From Bradyrhizobium daqingense (lineage in GTDB: Bacteria > Pseudomonadota > Alphaproteobacteria > Rhizobiales > Xanthobacteraceae): 64,000 nt of DNA. Positions within the stretch are counted from its first letter, which is position 1, and every line of letters starts with the position of its first letter. Below are positions 17,309 to 26,725 of the stretch, piece after piece. Under the pieces are notes generated by a model. The model saw only the letters and a program-made list of their open reading frames with translations, ran no database searches and was not told the origin of the DNA. Position numbers and translations under genes: made by a program. The stretch is taken from positions 4,264,001 through 4,328,000 of the forward strand of contig NZ_CP088014.1 of the NCBI RefSeq assembly GCF_021044685.1, read 5' to 3'.

Positions 17309-18652
17309 TCAGGCGATCGCCTTGGCCTGGTTGGAATAGATGCTGGCCGGGCGGGCGAGGCCGTAATGCTCGCGCAGCGTCGTGCCGGTGTAGTCTTCGC
17401 GGAACAAGCCGCGCTTGCGCAGGATCGGGACGACCTGCTCGGCAAAGACATCGAAGCCGCCGGGCAGCCAGGGCGGCATCACGTTGAAGCCGTCCGCCGC
17501 ACCGCCCTCGAACCAGGCCTGGATGTTGTCGGCGATCTTTTCCGCCGTGCCGGCGATGACCCAATGGCCGCGCGCGCCGGCGAGGCGCTGGACCAGTTGG
17601 CGGATCGTCGGTTTCTCGCGGTCGACGATGTCGACCACCAGCTTGAAGCGGCTGGCGACGCCACGCGCACTGGCGGTGTCGATCAGATGGCGCGGCACGG
17701 GACCGTCGAGATCGTAACCGGTGAGGTCGACGCCGATCATCTGGCGCAGCTGCGTCAGGGAATATTCCGGCTGGATCAGCTCATTGAACTCGTCCTGGAG
17801 GCGGTCCGCCTCGGCTTGCGTGCTGCCGATGAAGGGGCTGATGCCGGGCAGGATCTTGATCTCGTCGGGGCCGCGATCGAAGGTGCGGGCCTGCCGCTTG
17901 ATGTCCGCATAGAAGGACTTGGCGGAGTCCAGCGTCTGGTGCGCGGTGAAGATGGCTTCCGCAAAGCGCGCGGCGAAAGCGCGGCCGTCGTCGGAGGAGC
18001 CGGCCTGCACATAGACCGGCCGACCCTGTGGCGTGCGCGAGATGTTCAGCGGGCCGCGAACGCGAAAATGCTTGCCGACATGGTCGAGCGTATGGATCTT
18101 GCTGGTATCGGCGAAGATGCCCGAGGCAGGATCGTTGACGAGCGCGTCGTCCTCCCAGCTGTCCCAGAGCCGTGAGATCACGTCGAGATATTCGCGGGCG
18201 CGCTCGTAGCGCTCGTGGTGGGGCGGGTGCTCGGGCAATCCAAAGTTCTGCGCGGCCTGTGAGGCGCTGGTCGTCACGATATTCCAGCCGGCCCGGCCCT
18301 TGCTCAGGTGGTCGAGCGAGGCGAACATGCGCGCGAGGTTGTAAGGCTCGGTATAGGTGGTCGATGCCGTCGCGATCAGGCCGATACGCTTCGTCACCGC
18401 GGCGATCGCCGCCAGCCAGGTGATCGGCTCGAAGCGAAAACGCTGGGCGTAGCGGACGTTGTCGGCCAGCGCCGGCCCGTCGGCAAAGAAGATCGCGTCG
18501 AACTTGCTGGCCTCGGCGCGCTGCGCCAGCTCCTGATAATAGGTGATGTCGAGAATGCGCTCCGCGGACGACCCCTTGTAGCGCCAGGCAGCTTCGTGAT
18601 GGCCGCCGGGATAGATGAAGAGATTGAGAACAAGCTGCCGTTGATTGCTCAT
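17309..18652 (-). CDS. LLM-class flavin-dependent monooxygenase, NtaA/SnaA/DszA group
   Basis: 447 residues from the ATG at 18652 (MSNQRQLVLN). Luciferase-like TIM barrel with FLYPGGHHEAAW-like start, GRAGWNIVTTSASQAAQNFGL and the SPQGRP(V)-type segment GRPVYVQAGSSDDGRAFAA. The C-terminus GTTLREHYGLARPAS matches the paralogue at 29694. Such enzymes use FMNH2 from a separate reductase and O2 to cleave C-S or C-N bonds. The flavin reductase at 23830 is a candidate partner. It pairs with the MetQ protein downstream and is divergent from the TauD gene. The exact substrate is unknown. Confidence 0.92.
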   Translation of the reverse strand: MSNQRQLVLNLFIYPGGHHEAAWRYKGSSAERILDITYYQELAQRAEASKFDAIFFADGPALADNVRYAQRFRFEPITWLAAIAAVTKRIGLIATASTTYTEPYNLARMFASLDHLSKGRAGWNIVTTSASQAAQNFGLPEHPPHHERYERAREYLDVISRLWDSWEDDALVNDPASGIFADTSKIHTLDHVGKHFRVRGPLNISRTPQGRPVYVQAGSSDDGRAFAARFAEAIFTAHQTLDSAKSFYADIKRQARTFDRGPDEIKILPGISPFIGSTQAEADRLQDEFNELIQPEYSLTQLRQMIGVDLTGYDLDGPVPRHLIDTASARGVASRFKLVVDIVDREKPTIRQLVQRLAGARGHWVIAGTAEKIADNIQAWFEGGAADGFNVMPPWLPGGFDVFAEQVVPILRKRGLFREDYTGTTLREHYGLARPASIYSNQAKAIA

Positions 18653-19158
18653 GTCGAAACGCCCTGTATGCGGCCTGCGCAAAATCTATGTCGGCGCTCG
18701 CATCGTTGTCGATGGAATGGAATTGCGTTGTTGAGTTCGATGCGAGCATGAACTTTCGGGAAAGCCTGCAAGCGGAGAGCGCACGTGGCGCGTCTGTTTG
18801 TGGATTCGAGATGCGCACGTCCAGACGGCCATCTAAGCGGCGGCGATACCGTGGTTTACGCCGAGAGCGGTTCTGCGTTTTTCTGTCGCTGTTTTCGCGA
18901 ATGCAACTATTCCCCGCACTGTTCAATCTTTGGAAGCCATTTCCGAAAGCCGTGAGCTAGCATTCGCTGACTGAGCACGAGGCTGCATTGACGTAGCCTC
19001 CACGGAAAGGTCCCGCCAGACGGGATTGCCGTCAGAGCGGACGGTAGTCTCGCAAGAGGATCGATCGCACCATCACTGTCCTTCACTCCGTCATCGCAAC
19101 TGCGATCGGCGAACGGCGGAGCCTTGTCCAAATGGATCGCGGTCTCGGGAAAGATGAC
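18653..19158. other. Divergent intergenic region
   Basis: 506 bases between the LLM monooxygenase start and the TauD-type gene start. No gene with a ribosome site is evident. It must contain both promoters. I saw only a minor CTTTC/GAAAG hairpin and no clear -35/-10 pair. Confidence 0.5.
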
Positions 19159-20085
19159 ATGACTGACGGAATCACCATCGACAACGTCATTCCACGCGCG
19201 GATATCGTCAAACGATCGGCGCGTATAGGCGCGGAGATCAGGAACATCAAGCTTTCCGGCGATCTGCCGGATCGGACGATTTCGGCGATCAACCAGGCGC
19301 TGCTCGAGCACAAGGTTATCTTCTTTCGTGACCAGAATCATCTCGACGACGCCGAGCAGGAGCGTTTTGCCCATCGGCTCGGCAAGCTGGTGCCGCATCC
19401 GACGGTCGGCGCCACCAAGGGCACGGCCTCGATCCTCGAGCTCGACTCCGCGCGCGGAGGCGGACGGGCCGACCAGTGGCACACTGACGTCACGTTCGTC
19501 GACGCTTATCCGAAGATCTCGGTTCTGCGCGGCGTCGTGATCCCCGAGTTCGGCGGCGACACGATCTGGTCGAACACGGCTGCCGCCTATCTCGACCTGC
19601 CTGCTCCGTTGCGAAAGCTCGCCGACGAGCTCTGGGCGGTGCACAGCAATGCCTATGACTATGCGGTCAAGACCCGTGCGAGCGAGGCCGACCGGAAGCA
19701 ATTCGAGGAGGTCTTCACGGCGACGGTCTACGAGACCGAGCATCCCGTCGTCCGCGTTCATCCCGAAACCGGCGAGCGCACACTGGTGCTCGGCAATTTC
19801 GTCCAGCGCTTCGTCGGACTGTCGAAGTACGACGGCCAGAAGCTGTTCGACCTGTTCCAGTCGCACATCACGGCGCCGGAGAACACGGTTCGCTGGAGCT
19901 GGCGGCAGGGGGATGTCGTCGTCTGGGACAACCGCGCGACCCAGCACTACGCCGTGAACGACTATGGCGATCAGCACCGCGTGGTCCGGCGCGCCACCAT
20001 CGACGGCGAAGTACCTGTCAGCATCGACGGACGGAGCAGCGTCACGCGCATCAAGGTGGCGAAGCCGCAGGCGAAGGCGGCCTGA
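19159..20085 (+). CDS. TauD/TfdA-family Fe(II)/2-oxoglutarate dioxygenase
   Basis: 308 residues from the ATG at 19159. The iron triad is complete: His108 and Asp110 in QWHTDVTF, and His263 in ATQHYAVNDYG. Arg274/Arg278 follow for 2-oxoglutarate. Relatives hydroxylate taurine, alkanesulfonates or alkyl sulfate esters, releasing sulfite or sulfate. The ABC importer genes follow immediately (23 bases), so this is a TauD-plus-transporter operon. An earlier ATG at 19132 is in frame but has no better ribosome site. The specific sulfur ester or sulfonate cannot be chosen from sequence alone. Confidence 0.92.
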   Translation: MTDGITIDNVIPRADIVKRSARIGAEIRNIKLSGDLPDRTISAINQALLEHKVIFFRDQNHLDDAEQERFAHRLGKLVPHPTVGATKGTASILELDSARGGGRADQWHTDVTFVDAYPKISVLRGVVIPEFGGDTIWSNTAAAYLDLPAPLRKLADELWAVHSNAYDYAVKTRASEADRKQFEEVFTATVYETEHPVVRVHPETGERTLVLGNFVQRFVGLSKYDGQKLFDLFQSHITAPENTVRWSWRQGDVVVWDNRATQHYAVNDYGDQHRVVRRATIDGEVPVSIDGRSSVTRIKVAKPQAKAA

Positions 20086-20108
20086 AAACGAGCAATGGAG
20101 TGAACACG

Positions 20109-21166
20109 ATGAGAATTGCTATCTCCGCTCTGCGCCGGCTGGTTGCCGCGCTCGGTGCAAGAAGCCGGCAACTTGGCCTTGCGGCTCTAGGTCTGACGAG
20201 CCTGGTCGGGAGCGCTGCGGCCGACCCGCAGCTTGAGAAGACCGAGATCCGCTACCAGGGGTGGGCAGGTCAGGTGACCTTCATCGAGCTGGCCGATGAT
20301 CTCGGCTATCTCGCGCCGCTCAAGCTCAAATGGGTTGGCAACACCATCAGCGGACCGCAGGACATCCAGACCGTCGTCACCGGCGATATCGACATCGGCG
20401 GTGCGTTCTACGGCGCGATCATCAAGTTGATCGCCGCCAAGGCGCCGATCAAGGCGGTGGTCGGCTATTACGGTTCGGACGACAACACCTACAGCGGCTA
20501 CTACGTGAAGGAGGATAGTCCGATCAAGACCGCGCGGGACCTGATCGGCAAGAAGGTCGCGGTCAATACGCTGGGAGCGCACCATGAATTCGTGCTGCGC
20601 GAGTACCTGGCTCGCAACGGCCTGACGCCGGCGGAGGCGAAGCAGGTGACGCTGGTTGCGATCCCGCCGGTCACCGGTGAGCAGGCGCTGCGGCAGGGGC
20701 AGGTCGAGCTTAGCACGCTCGGCGGCGTCCTGCGTGACAAGGCACTCGAGCGCGGCGGCATTCGGCGGCTGTTTGCAGATACGGACGTCTTCGGGAACTT
20801 TACCGGAGGGGCCTATGTGCTGCGGGACAAGTTCATCAAGGACAATCCGAATACGTCCCCAAGCTGATCGAGGGTGTGTCTCGTGCCATCGACTGGGCTC
20901 AGACAACACCGCCGGAGGAGGTCCGTGCCCGCTTCGAGCGCGTCATCGCTGAGCGCAAGCGCAACGAGGACGCCACCCCGATCAAGTACTGGAGGAGCAC
21001 GGGCGTCGCGACCAAGGGCGGCGTGATCGGCGATGCCGAGCTCCAGGTCTGGATCGACTGGCTGGTCAGGGATGGCCTCTTGAAGCAGGACCAGCTCAAG
21101 CCGTCGGACCTCTACACCAACGCGTTCAACTATTTCCGCCCGGGCAAGACCGCGGAGGCCAAATGA
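20109..21166 (+). pseudogene. Sulfonate/nitrate-type ABC substrate-binding protein, frameshifted
   Basis: The first frame from the ATG at 20109 has a signal peptide ending AAADPQ and the SsuA/TauA fold (KTEIRYQGWAGQVTFIELADDLG). It runs to KDNPNTSPS and stops at 20867. The remainder continues in another frame as VPKLIEGVSRAIDWAQ to 21166. Restoring one G at 20849 would read NPEYVPKLIEG, a natural SsuA-like sequence. The 3' end overlaps the next ATG by 4 bases, so the operon is otherwise intact. It would be the binding protein for the ATPase and permease that follow. Either a real single-base deletion or a sequencing error explains it. Confidence 0.85.
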
Positions 21167-22023
21167 CGACGGCCAAGATCCGCTTCGAGCACGTACGCAA
21201 GGACTTCCTGGTCCGCGGCAAGGATGGCGGGCCGGCGCAGCGCTTCACCGCGCTCGACGACATCACGCTGGATGTTCGGACCGGCGAATTCCTGGCGCTG
21301 GTCGGGCCGAGCGGCTGCGGCAAGTCGACCTTGCTGGACCTGCTCGGCGGCCTCACCACGCCGAGCAGCGGTCGCATCCTGCTCGATGGCAAGATCATCG
21401 AGGGTCCGGCGCGCGATCGCGGCATCGTGTTCCAGCAATATGCGCTGTTTCCTTGGCGCACGGCTGCGCAAAATATCGAGTTCGGGCTCGACATTGCCGG
21501 CCTGAAGGCCAGGGAGCGGCGGGCGAGGGCGCTGCACTATCTCGACCTGGTCGGTCTGTCCGGCTTTGCCGACCGCTATCCGCACGAGCTCTCCGGCGGC
21601 ATGAAGCAGCGCGTCGCGATCGCCCGCAGCCTTGCCTATGATCCGGAGGTGCTGCTGATGGACGAGCCGTTTGCGGCGCTCGATGCGCAGACGCGGGAGA
21701 CACTGCAGGGCGAGCTGTTGCGGATCTGGCGCCGCACGGGAAAGACCATCCTGTTCATCACGCACGGCATCGACGAAGCCGTGGTCCTTGGTCAGCGCGT
21801 GGCGGTGATGACCTCGCGCCCCGGCCGCATCAAGCAAGTCATCGATATTCCCGATGAGCTGCACAGCGAGACCGAGGATGTGCGATCGCTTCCGGCGTTT
21901 GGGCAGGTACGCCACGAAGTCTGGTCCTTGCTGCGCGACGAGGTCTTGAAAGCGCAGGGTTTTCAGGTGGCGGCGTCGGACGGCGAGCGGATCGTCAAGG
22001 CGAAGGAGCTGGCCCATGTCTAA
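21163..22023 (+). CDS. ABC importer ATPase, SsuB/TauB type
   Basis: 286 residues. Walker A GPSGCGKST at 48-56, signature LSGGMKQR at 143-150, Walker B VLLMDEP at 163-169, and the switch ITHGIDEA. The Q-loop sequence is IVFQQYALFPWRT. Its start overlaps the binding-protein stop (ATGA) and its end overlaps the permease start by 8 bases, showing tight translational coupling. It powers uptake of a sulfonate-like compound destined for the TauD-type enzyme upstream. Confidence 0.93.
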   Translation: MTTAKIRFEHVRKDFLVRGKDGGPAQRFTALDDITLDVRTGEFLALVGPSGCGKSTLLDLLGGLTTPSSGRILLDGKIIEGPARDRGIVFQQYALFPWRTAAQNIEFGLDIAGLKARERRARALHYLDLVGLSGFADRYPHELSGGMKQRVAIARSLAYDPEVLLMDEPFAALDAQTRETLQGELLRIWRRTGKTILFITHGIDEAVVLGQRVAVMTSRPGRIKQVIDIPDELHSETEDVRSLPAFGQVRHEVWSLLRDEVLKAQGFQVAASDGERIVKAKELAHV

Positions 22024-22882
22024 TCTGGAGATCCTGACGCTGCTGGAACTGGCCGAGGGGAGCCCGAAGGACCGGGCCAGGCAACGCGCCGGCGTAGTTG
22101 CCGCGGCGACGGGTAGCCTGGTGCGCTGGCTTGCCATCATCGGACAGCGGTCCCTGCTGTTGCTGCTGTTCCTGGTCCTCTGGGAAACGGCTCCGCGCCT
22201 CGGTCTCATCGATGTAACCTTCCTGCCGCCGTTCTCCGAGGTGATCGCCGCGGGCTGGCAGCTTGCACAGAGTGGGGAGCTCTACGACCACGTCGGCGCA
22301 AGCCTGCTTCGGGCCCTGAGCGGTTTCCTGATTGCCATTGCCCTGTTCGTGCCGCTGGGTGTGTTGACGGGATGGTATGTTGGGCTGGGCAATCTCCTGA
22401 GCCAGGTCATCGAGATCGCGCGCAACACGGCGCCGCTGGCGCTGCTGCCGGTTTTCATCCTGCTGCTCGGGATCGGCGAGCTCTCGAAGGTCACCATGGT
22501 GGTCTACAGCTGCGCCTGGCCGCTGCTGCTGAACACAATCGCTGCAGTCCGCCAAGTCGATCCGCTTCTGGTCAAGTCGGCACGGACGATGGGCGCAACG
22601 CCAAGCCAGCTGTTCCGGAAGGTGATCCTGCCGGCGTCGCTGCCGACGATCTTCGTCGGCATACGCTTGGCAAGCGCCTCGGCGATGCTGGTCCTTGTCG
22701 CGTCCGAGATGGTCGGTGCGAAATCGGGGCTGGGCTATCTCATCATCAACAGCCAGTACAGCTTCCTGATCCCGCAGATGTATTTCGGGATCCTCGGCAT
22801 CACCGTGATCGGTCTCACCTTCAACGCGATCCTGGAGGCGCTGGAGCGTCGCCTGATGCGCTGGAAGGCGCCGGCAGTCTAG
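22016..22882 (+). CDS. ABC importer permease, SsuC/TauC type
   Basis: 288 residues with about six transmembrane helices, for example SLLLLLFLVLWETA and FLIAIALFVPLGVL. The cytoplasmic EAA loop reads SARTMGATPSQLFRKVILPA, the coupling site for the ATPase. The start overlaps the ATPase gene by 8 bases. The stop overlaps the convergent serine acetyltransferase gene by 4 bases (22879-22882), leaving no room for an intergenic terminator. Confidence 0.93.
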   Translation: MSNLEILTLLELAEGSPKDRARQRAGVVAAATGSLVRWLAIIGQRSLLLLLFLVLWETAPRLGLIDVTFLPPFSEVIAAGWQLAQSGELYDHVGASLLRALSGFLIAIALFVPLGVLTGWYVGLGNLLSQVIEIARNTAPLALLPVFILLLGIGELSKVTMVVYSCAWPLLLNTIAAVRQVDPLLVKSARTMGATPSQLFRKVILPASLPTIFVGIRLASASAMLVLVASEMVGAKSGLGYLIINSQYSFLIPQMYFGILGITVIGLTFNAILEALERRLMRWKAPAV

Positions 22883-23823
22883 CCAGGCTTGTTGCGGGCG
22901 GTCGCCTGCGTCACGATGCTGTTCGGCGGCACGTCCTGGGTCACCCAGACGTTGCCGCCGATGGTCGAGCCCCGGCCGATCGTGATCCGCCCGAGGATGG
23001 TGGCGCCGGCATAGATCACGACATCATCGTCAACGATCGGATGCCGGGCGTCGCCCTTGATCAGATGGCCGTCATCGTCAGTCGGGAAATGGCGCGCACC
23101 GAGCGTCACGGCCTGGTAGATGCGGACGTTGTCCCCGATGATCGCAGTCTCGCCGATCACCACGCCGGTGCCGTGATCGATGAAGAAGCCGGACCCGATG
23201 CTCGCGCCAGGGTGAATGTCGATGCCGGTCCTTGTGTGGGCGATCTCCGCGATCAGCCGCGCAATCAGCCGTGCGTCGAGCTGATGGAGGATGTGGGCCA
23301 GCCGGTGGTGGATGATCGCGGTCATGCCGGGATAACCGATCAGGATCTCAGGAAAGTTCCTGGCGGCGGGGTCGCCGACGAAGGCGGCGCGGAGATCGCT
23401 GATGATCAACCCGCGCACGTCCGGGAGTTGCGAGGCGAACCGGCGTGTCAGGTCGATTGCGTCGTCGCGCCGGAAGCCGGCCGTGAGCTCGTCACCGATG
23501 AAGAGCGCGGCGCGGTGAACCTGCTCACACAAGCCGTCGAGCGCGATGCTGAGGCGGTTACCGACGAAATAGTCGATGTTCTCCCCGTCGAGGTCGAACT
23601 GGCCGTAATGGCGCGGGAATAGCGCTTCGGTCAGGCCGTCCAGGATCGCCTGAAGGGCTTCGCGCGATGGCGCCCGGCGCGCCTCGCCGTCCCGGCGGAT
23701 GCTGTGGGTCTCCTCGCGGGAGATGCGGAGTGCGGCGACAAGCTGCTCGAGCTGCCAGCGCTTCTGTGTCGGGCTATCGAGCTCCTTGTCGTCCCAGGAC
23801 TCGCGGGCCAAGTCGTGTTTCAT
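22879..23823 (-). CDS. cysE: Serine O-acetyltransferase, EpsC/SrpH type
   Basis: 314 residues. A helical N-terminal domain is followed by a left-handed beta-helix with hexapeptide repeats (GIDIHPGASIGSGFFIDH, GVVIGETAIIGDNVRIYQ). Catalytic His/Asp are within IDHGTGVVIGE. The short C-terminus and extra N-terminal helix fit the EpsC/SrpH group over E. coli CysE. It makes O-acetylserine from Ser and acetyl-CoA, the acceptor for sulfide in cysteine synthesis. It is the last gene of a six-gene minus-strand operon (28323 to 22879), 6 bases after the flavin reductase, linking organosulfur cleavage to assimilation. Confidence 0.92.
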   Translation of the reverse strand: MKHDLARESWDDKELDSPTQKRWQLEQLVAALRISREETHSIRRDGEARRAPSREALQAILDGLTEALFPRHYGQFDLDGENIDYFVGNRLSIALDGLCEQVHRAALFIGDELTAGFRRDDAIDLTRRFASQLPDVRGLIISDLRAAFVGDPAARNFPEILIGYPGMTAIIHHRLAHILHQLDARLIARLIAEIAHTRTGIDIHPGASIGSGFFIDHGTGVVIGETAIIGDNVRIYQAVTLGARHFPTDDDGHLIKGDARHPIVDDDVVIYAGATILGRITIGRGSTIGGNVWVTQDVPPNSIVTQATARNKPG

Positions 23824-23829
23824 GCCGCC

Positions 23830-24402
23830 TCACCTGACATGCGCCAGCGGAATGCTGATCTCGGCCAGCAGATCGAGGTCGAAGTCATGCTTGATCTCGA
23901 TGTATTGGCCGTTCCAGTACACCAGGCCGGAGAGCTGGGGCGACAGCTCGAAGCTCAAAAGGCTTCCGACGATGATTCCGTGAGAATAGCGCTCGATGAT
24001 CTCCTCGACCCGGCATTCGACGGTCGCGAGCGAGTTTCCAAGCAGTGGCACGCCCGAGATCCCGGCGGACCAGGGAATGCCTTGGAAGCGCTGTGGTCCC
24101 TTGAGGAGACTGTTGCTGAATCGGTCTGCCAGATCCTGCTGGTCGGAGCCGAGAATGTTCACGCCGAACGTGCCGAAGCGCTCGATCAGTGCGAATGACG
24201 AGGCCTGCCGATTGAGGCTGACCAGCACGCGCGGCGGGCTCGCGCTGAGTGAGGTCAGCGACGTGACCGTCATGCCCGTGATGTCGTCGTCGCGGCCGGC
24301 CGTGATGATACTGACGCCACCGGCAAGCCGGCGCATCACGGCGCGGAACTGGTGCTCGATCTCATTGCTGTCAGTGACGAGATGGATGTCCGACCTTCCC
24401 AT
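23830..24402 (-). CDS. Flavin reductase (FMN reductase-like domain)
   Basis: 190 residues from the ATG at 24402, which has GGAGAG just upstream. Longer open frame exists 5' but is out of the family and overlaps the preceding gene. FRAVMRRLAGGVSIITAG, GMTVTSLTSLSASPPRVLVSLN and FGVNILGSDQQDLADRFS are the flavin-reductase signatures, and the C-terminal GLVYWNGQY fits. It uses NAD(P)H to make FMNH2 for two-component monooxygenases. Candidate clients are the SfnB-like oxidase upstream and the LLM enzymes at 17309, 28586, 29694 and 32239. Confidence 0.93.
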   Translation of the reverse strand: MGRSDIHLVTDSNEIEHQFRAVMRRLAGGVSIITAGRDDDITGMTVTSLTSLSASPPRVLVSLNRQASSFALIERFGTFGVNILGSDQQDLADRFSNSLLKGPQRFQGIPWSAGISGVPLLGNSLATVECRVEEIIERYSHGIIVGSLLSFELSPQLSGLVYWNGQYIEIKHDFDLDLLAEISIPLAHVR

Positions 24403-24448
24403 GTCTGTCTCTCCTTGCGTCGGACCGGCGAATGCGGCGCCATCCAGC

Positions 24449-25681
24449 CTAGAAGAAGCCCTTGGCCGGCAACGGCGTGCCGCTGATTTCGTACTGGCCG
24501 ATCGAGCGCGCCTTGTAGGTGGTTGGATTGTGCGAGGATAGCGTGCGCGCATTGCGCCAGTGCCGGTCGAAATTGGTGACCTTCTTGGTCGCCGACGCGC
24601 CGCCGACATCGAACAGCAGGCTGCCGCCGCGGATGGCGAAATCGTCCGCGATAATCTTGGCCTTGGCCGAGAGCAGGGCGGCGGTGTGGGCGGCTTCCGC
24701 GGCGTTCGATGCGCCCGCGTCGAAGGCATCGGTCGCGACATCGAGCGCCTCGGCCGCTGCTAGCACCACGGTCTCGGCCGCGAACGCACCGCTGGCGATC
24801 TGGCCGACGGTCTGCTGCAGCAAGGGATCGTCGGTCGGAACTTCGGCTGGCGCATAATAAAAGGTACGCTTCCGCGAACGGACGAGCGCGGTGGCGTCCC
24901 GCAAGGTCGCGCGCGCGATGCCGGCAACGACCGCGGTCAGGAACAACTGCGCAAACGTGTTGGAGTAAGGCACGCCGTAGCCGGTGTCGGGAGTGTCGAA
25001 GACGATCTCCTGGCGCTTGACCTTGACGTTGCGGAAATGCGTCGTGCCGGTTGCGGTGAGCCGCTGTCCGAGCCCATCCCAGTCGTCGACCAGCTCGATG
25101 CCATCGCGCTTGATCGGAACGATGGTCGCGCCGCTGATGCCATCAGGATCGGCGGCGCGGACGAGCACGTAGTCCGAATACAGCGTGCCGGTGCTGTAAT
25201 ATTTGGTCCCGTTCAGGAGGTAATCGCCGTTTCCATCAGGCGTGAAGGTCGTACCCGGCGTGACATTGCCGACGCGGGGGCTTTCGAGCTCGGTGGTGGC
25301 CAGCCCAATGATCGCGCCCTGCGCGACAGCCTTCTGCCACGCGCGGCTCTGCTCATCCTTGGGCGTACGCACCAGCCGTTCCACCACGCTGAAATGGTTG
25401 CGCAGAATATGCGCGACATTGGCGTCGGCCTCGCCGAGGCAGATCACGAAAGCGAAGAGATCGCGGATCGTGCTGCCGGCGCCGCCGGCGCTCACCGGAA
25501 GCCGCAGCGCGCCGAGACGGGCGCGGCGGACGAGGTCGATGATCTCGAAGGGCAGCACGCGGTCGCGTTCTCGCGCGCTCGCACCCTCGGCGATCTGGCT
25601 GAGCAGCGCTTCCAGCTCGGGCGAGCCGGTCTTGAGAGGCTCGGATGTGCCGAGGGAGGGGACGAATACGGTCTTGTTCAT
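24449..25681 (-). CDS. Acyl-CoA-dehydrogenase-fold monooxygenase, SfnB/DszC-like
   Basis: 410 residues from the ATG at 25681. It has the three-domain acyl-CoA dehydrogenase fold: helical N-domain (LRLPVSAGGAGSTIRDLFAF), middle beta domain with NGTKYYSTGTLYSDYVLV, and C-terminal helices ending KVTNFDRHWRNARTLSSHNP. The family members SfnB and DszC use reduced flavin and O2 on sulfones or sulfoxides and lack the dehydrogenase Glu. Its place between an SsuA-type binding protein and a flavin reductase supports this over fatty-acid oxidation. Confidence 0.88.
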   Translation of the reverse strand: MNKTVFVPSLGTSEPLKTGSPELEALLSQIAEGASARERDRVLPFEIIDLVRRARLGALRLPVSAGGAGSTIRDLFAFVICLGEADANVAHILRNHFSVVERLVRTPKDEQSRAWQKAVAQGAIIGLATTELESPRVGNVTPGTTFTPDGNGDYLLNGTKYYSTGTLYSDYVLVRAADPDGISGATIVPIKRDGIELVDDWDGLGQRLTATGTTHFRNVKVKRQEIVFDTPDTGYGVPYSNTFAQLFLTAVVAGIARATLRDATALVRSRKRTFYYAPAEVPTDDPLLQQTVGQIASGAFAAETVVLAAAEALDVATDAFDAGASNAAEAAHTAALLSAKAKIIADDFAIRGGSLLFDVGGASATKKVTNFDRHWRNARTLSSHNPTTYKARSIGQYEISGTPLPAKGFF

Positions 25682-25703
25682 GATTGGCCTCTTGGTCACG
25701 TCC

Positions 25704-26708
25704 CTAGAGCTGGGCGAGATGGTCGGTGACCTTGACCGGCTCGGGCAGAACCTTGCGCGCGACCAGCCAGTCGGCGGCCTTTTGCAGCTCGCTGATGAAG
25801 CGCTCGTCATTGACCGCGAAGTAGCGGTACTTGCGTTTCAGCGCGATGAACTGATCGCGGACCTCGTCGCTGTACTTGCCCGCCTTCTGGGCGATGTACT
25901 CCGCCTCCTTTCCGTTCTCCGAGATCCACTTGCCTTCGGTGCGGAACGCATCGTTGACGGCCCGCACGAGGGCGGGGTTGTCGGTGGCGAATTTGCGGGT
26001 GGTCAGGTACGAGGTGTAGTCGATCTGGAAGTCGAGGTCCCTCCCTTCCAGGAAGATGTCGTGCGCCTTGTATTCGAGCCGGGCGATATCGACGCCGGGG
26101 CTCCACATCGACCAGGCGTCGACCTTGCCGGAGGCGAGCGCAGGTGCCGCATCGGGCGGATTGAGATAGACGAACTTGACCTTGGACCGGTCAACCTTGT
26201 GCTTCTCGAGCGCGGCCACCAGCAGGAATTCGCCGAGGCCGGAGCGGTTGACCGCGACCGACTTGCCGACGAGGTCCTCGACCTTATCGATGCCGGAGCC
26301 GTCCTTGGCGATGATCGCCGTGGTGCGGGGCTCGTAAACCACGAACTGGGTAAACACCAGCGGCGAACCGGCGATGATCGCGGCCAGCGCCGGCGTCGTG
26401 CTGCCGCCGAAGCTGAAATCGGCGCTGCCGCCGGTGACGGCCTGCAATGTCGGGGCGTGGTTCGGGAAGGGCCCGAGCCATTCGACCTTGATGCCGTCCT
26501 TGGCCAGCACCTTCTCGAACTCGCCGCGTTCCTTGGCGATAAGATTGAGACCGCTCATGCCCCAGGTCAGGCGCACTGTGTCGGTCGTACGGCCAGTTGC
26601 GGCCTCGGCAAAGTCGCCGATGTTCAGGCCGGCGAGGGCGCCCACGCCGAAGGCCGCGGTGCTGAGAAAGCTGCGGCGGGACGGCTTGGCGATGGAAGAG
26701 TCGGACAT
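25704..26708 (-). CDS. Sulfonate-type ABC substrate-binding protein, Tat-exported
   Basis: 334 residues. The N-terminus has twin arginines in SRRSFLSTAAFGVGALAGL, a Tat signal, followed by an Ala-rich cut site. The mature protein has SsuA features: VRLTWGMSGLNLIAKERGEF, FPNHAPTLQAVTGGSADFSFGGS and GKSVAVNRSG. It captures an aliphatic sulfonate or similar organosulfur anion in the periplasm. It follows the ATPase gene by 17 bases in the ssuC-ssuB-ssuA-like order on the minus strand. Confidence 0.92.
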   Translation of the reverse strand: MSDSSIAKPSRRSFLSTAAFGVGALAGLNIGDFAEAATGRTTDTVRLTWGMSGLNLIAKERGEFEKVLAKDGIKVEWLGPFPNHAPTLQAVTGGSADFSFGGSTTPALAAIIAGSPLVFTQFVVYEPRTTAIIAKDGSGIDKVEDLVGKSVAVNRSGLGEFLLVAALEKHKVDRSKVKFVYLNPPDAAPALASGKVDAWSMWSPGVDIARLEYKAHDIFLEGRDLDFQIDYTSYLTTRKFATDNPALVRAVNDAFRTEGKWISENGKEAEYIAQKAGKYSDEVRDQFIALKRKYRYFAVNDERFISELQKAADWLVARKVLPEPVKVTDHLAQL

Positions 26709-26725
26709 GATGGCCTTCCGTTGAA

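Noticed and set aside
22372..23622. 416-residue plus-strand ORF overlapping the permease and serine acetyltransferase genes
   Set aside because: It is antisense or out of frame to well-supported genes and shows no domain.
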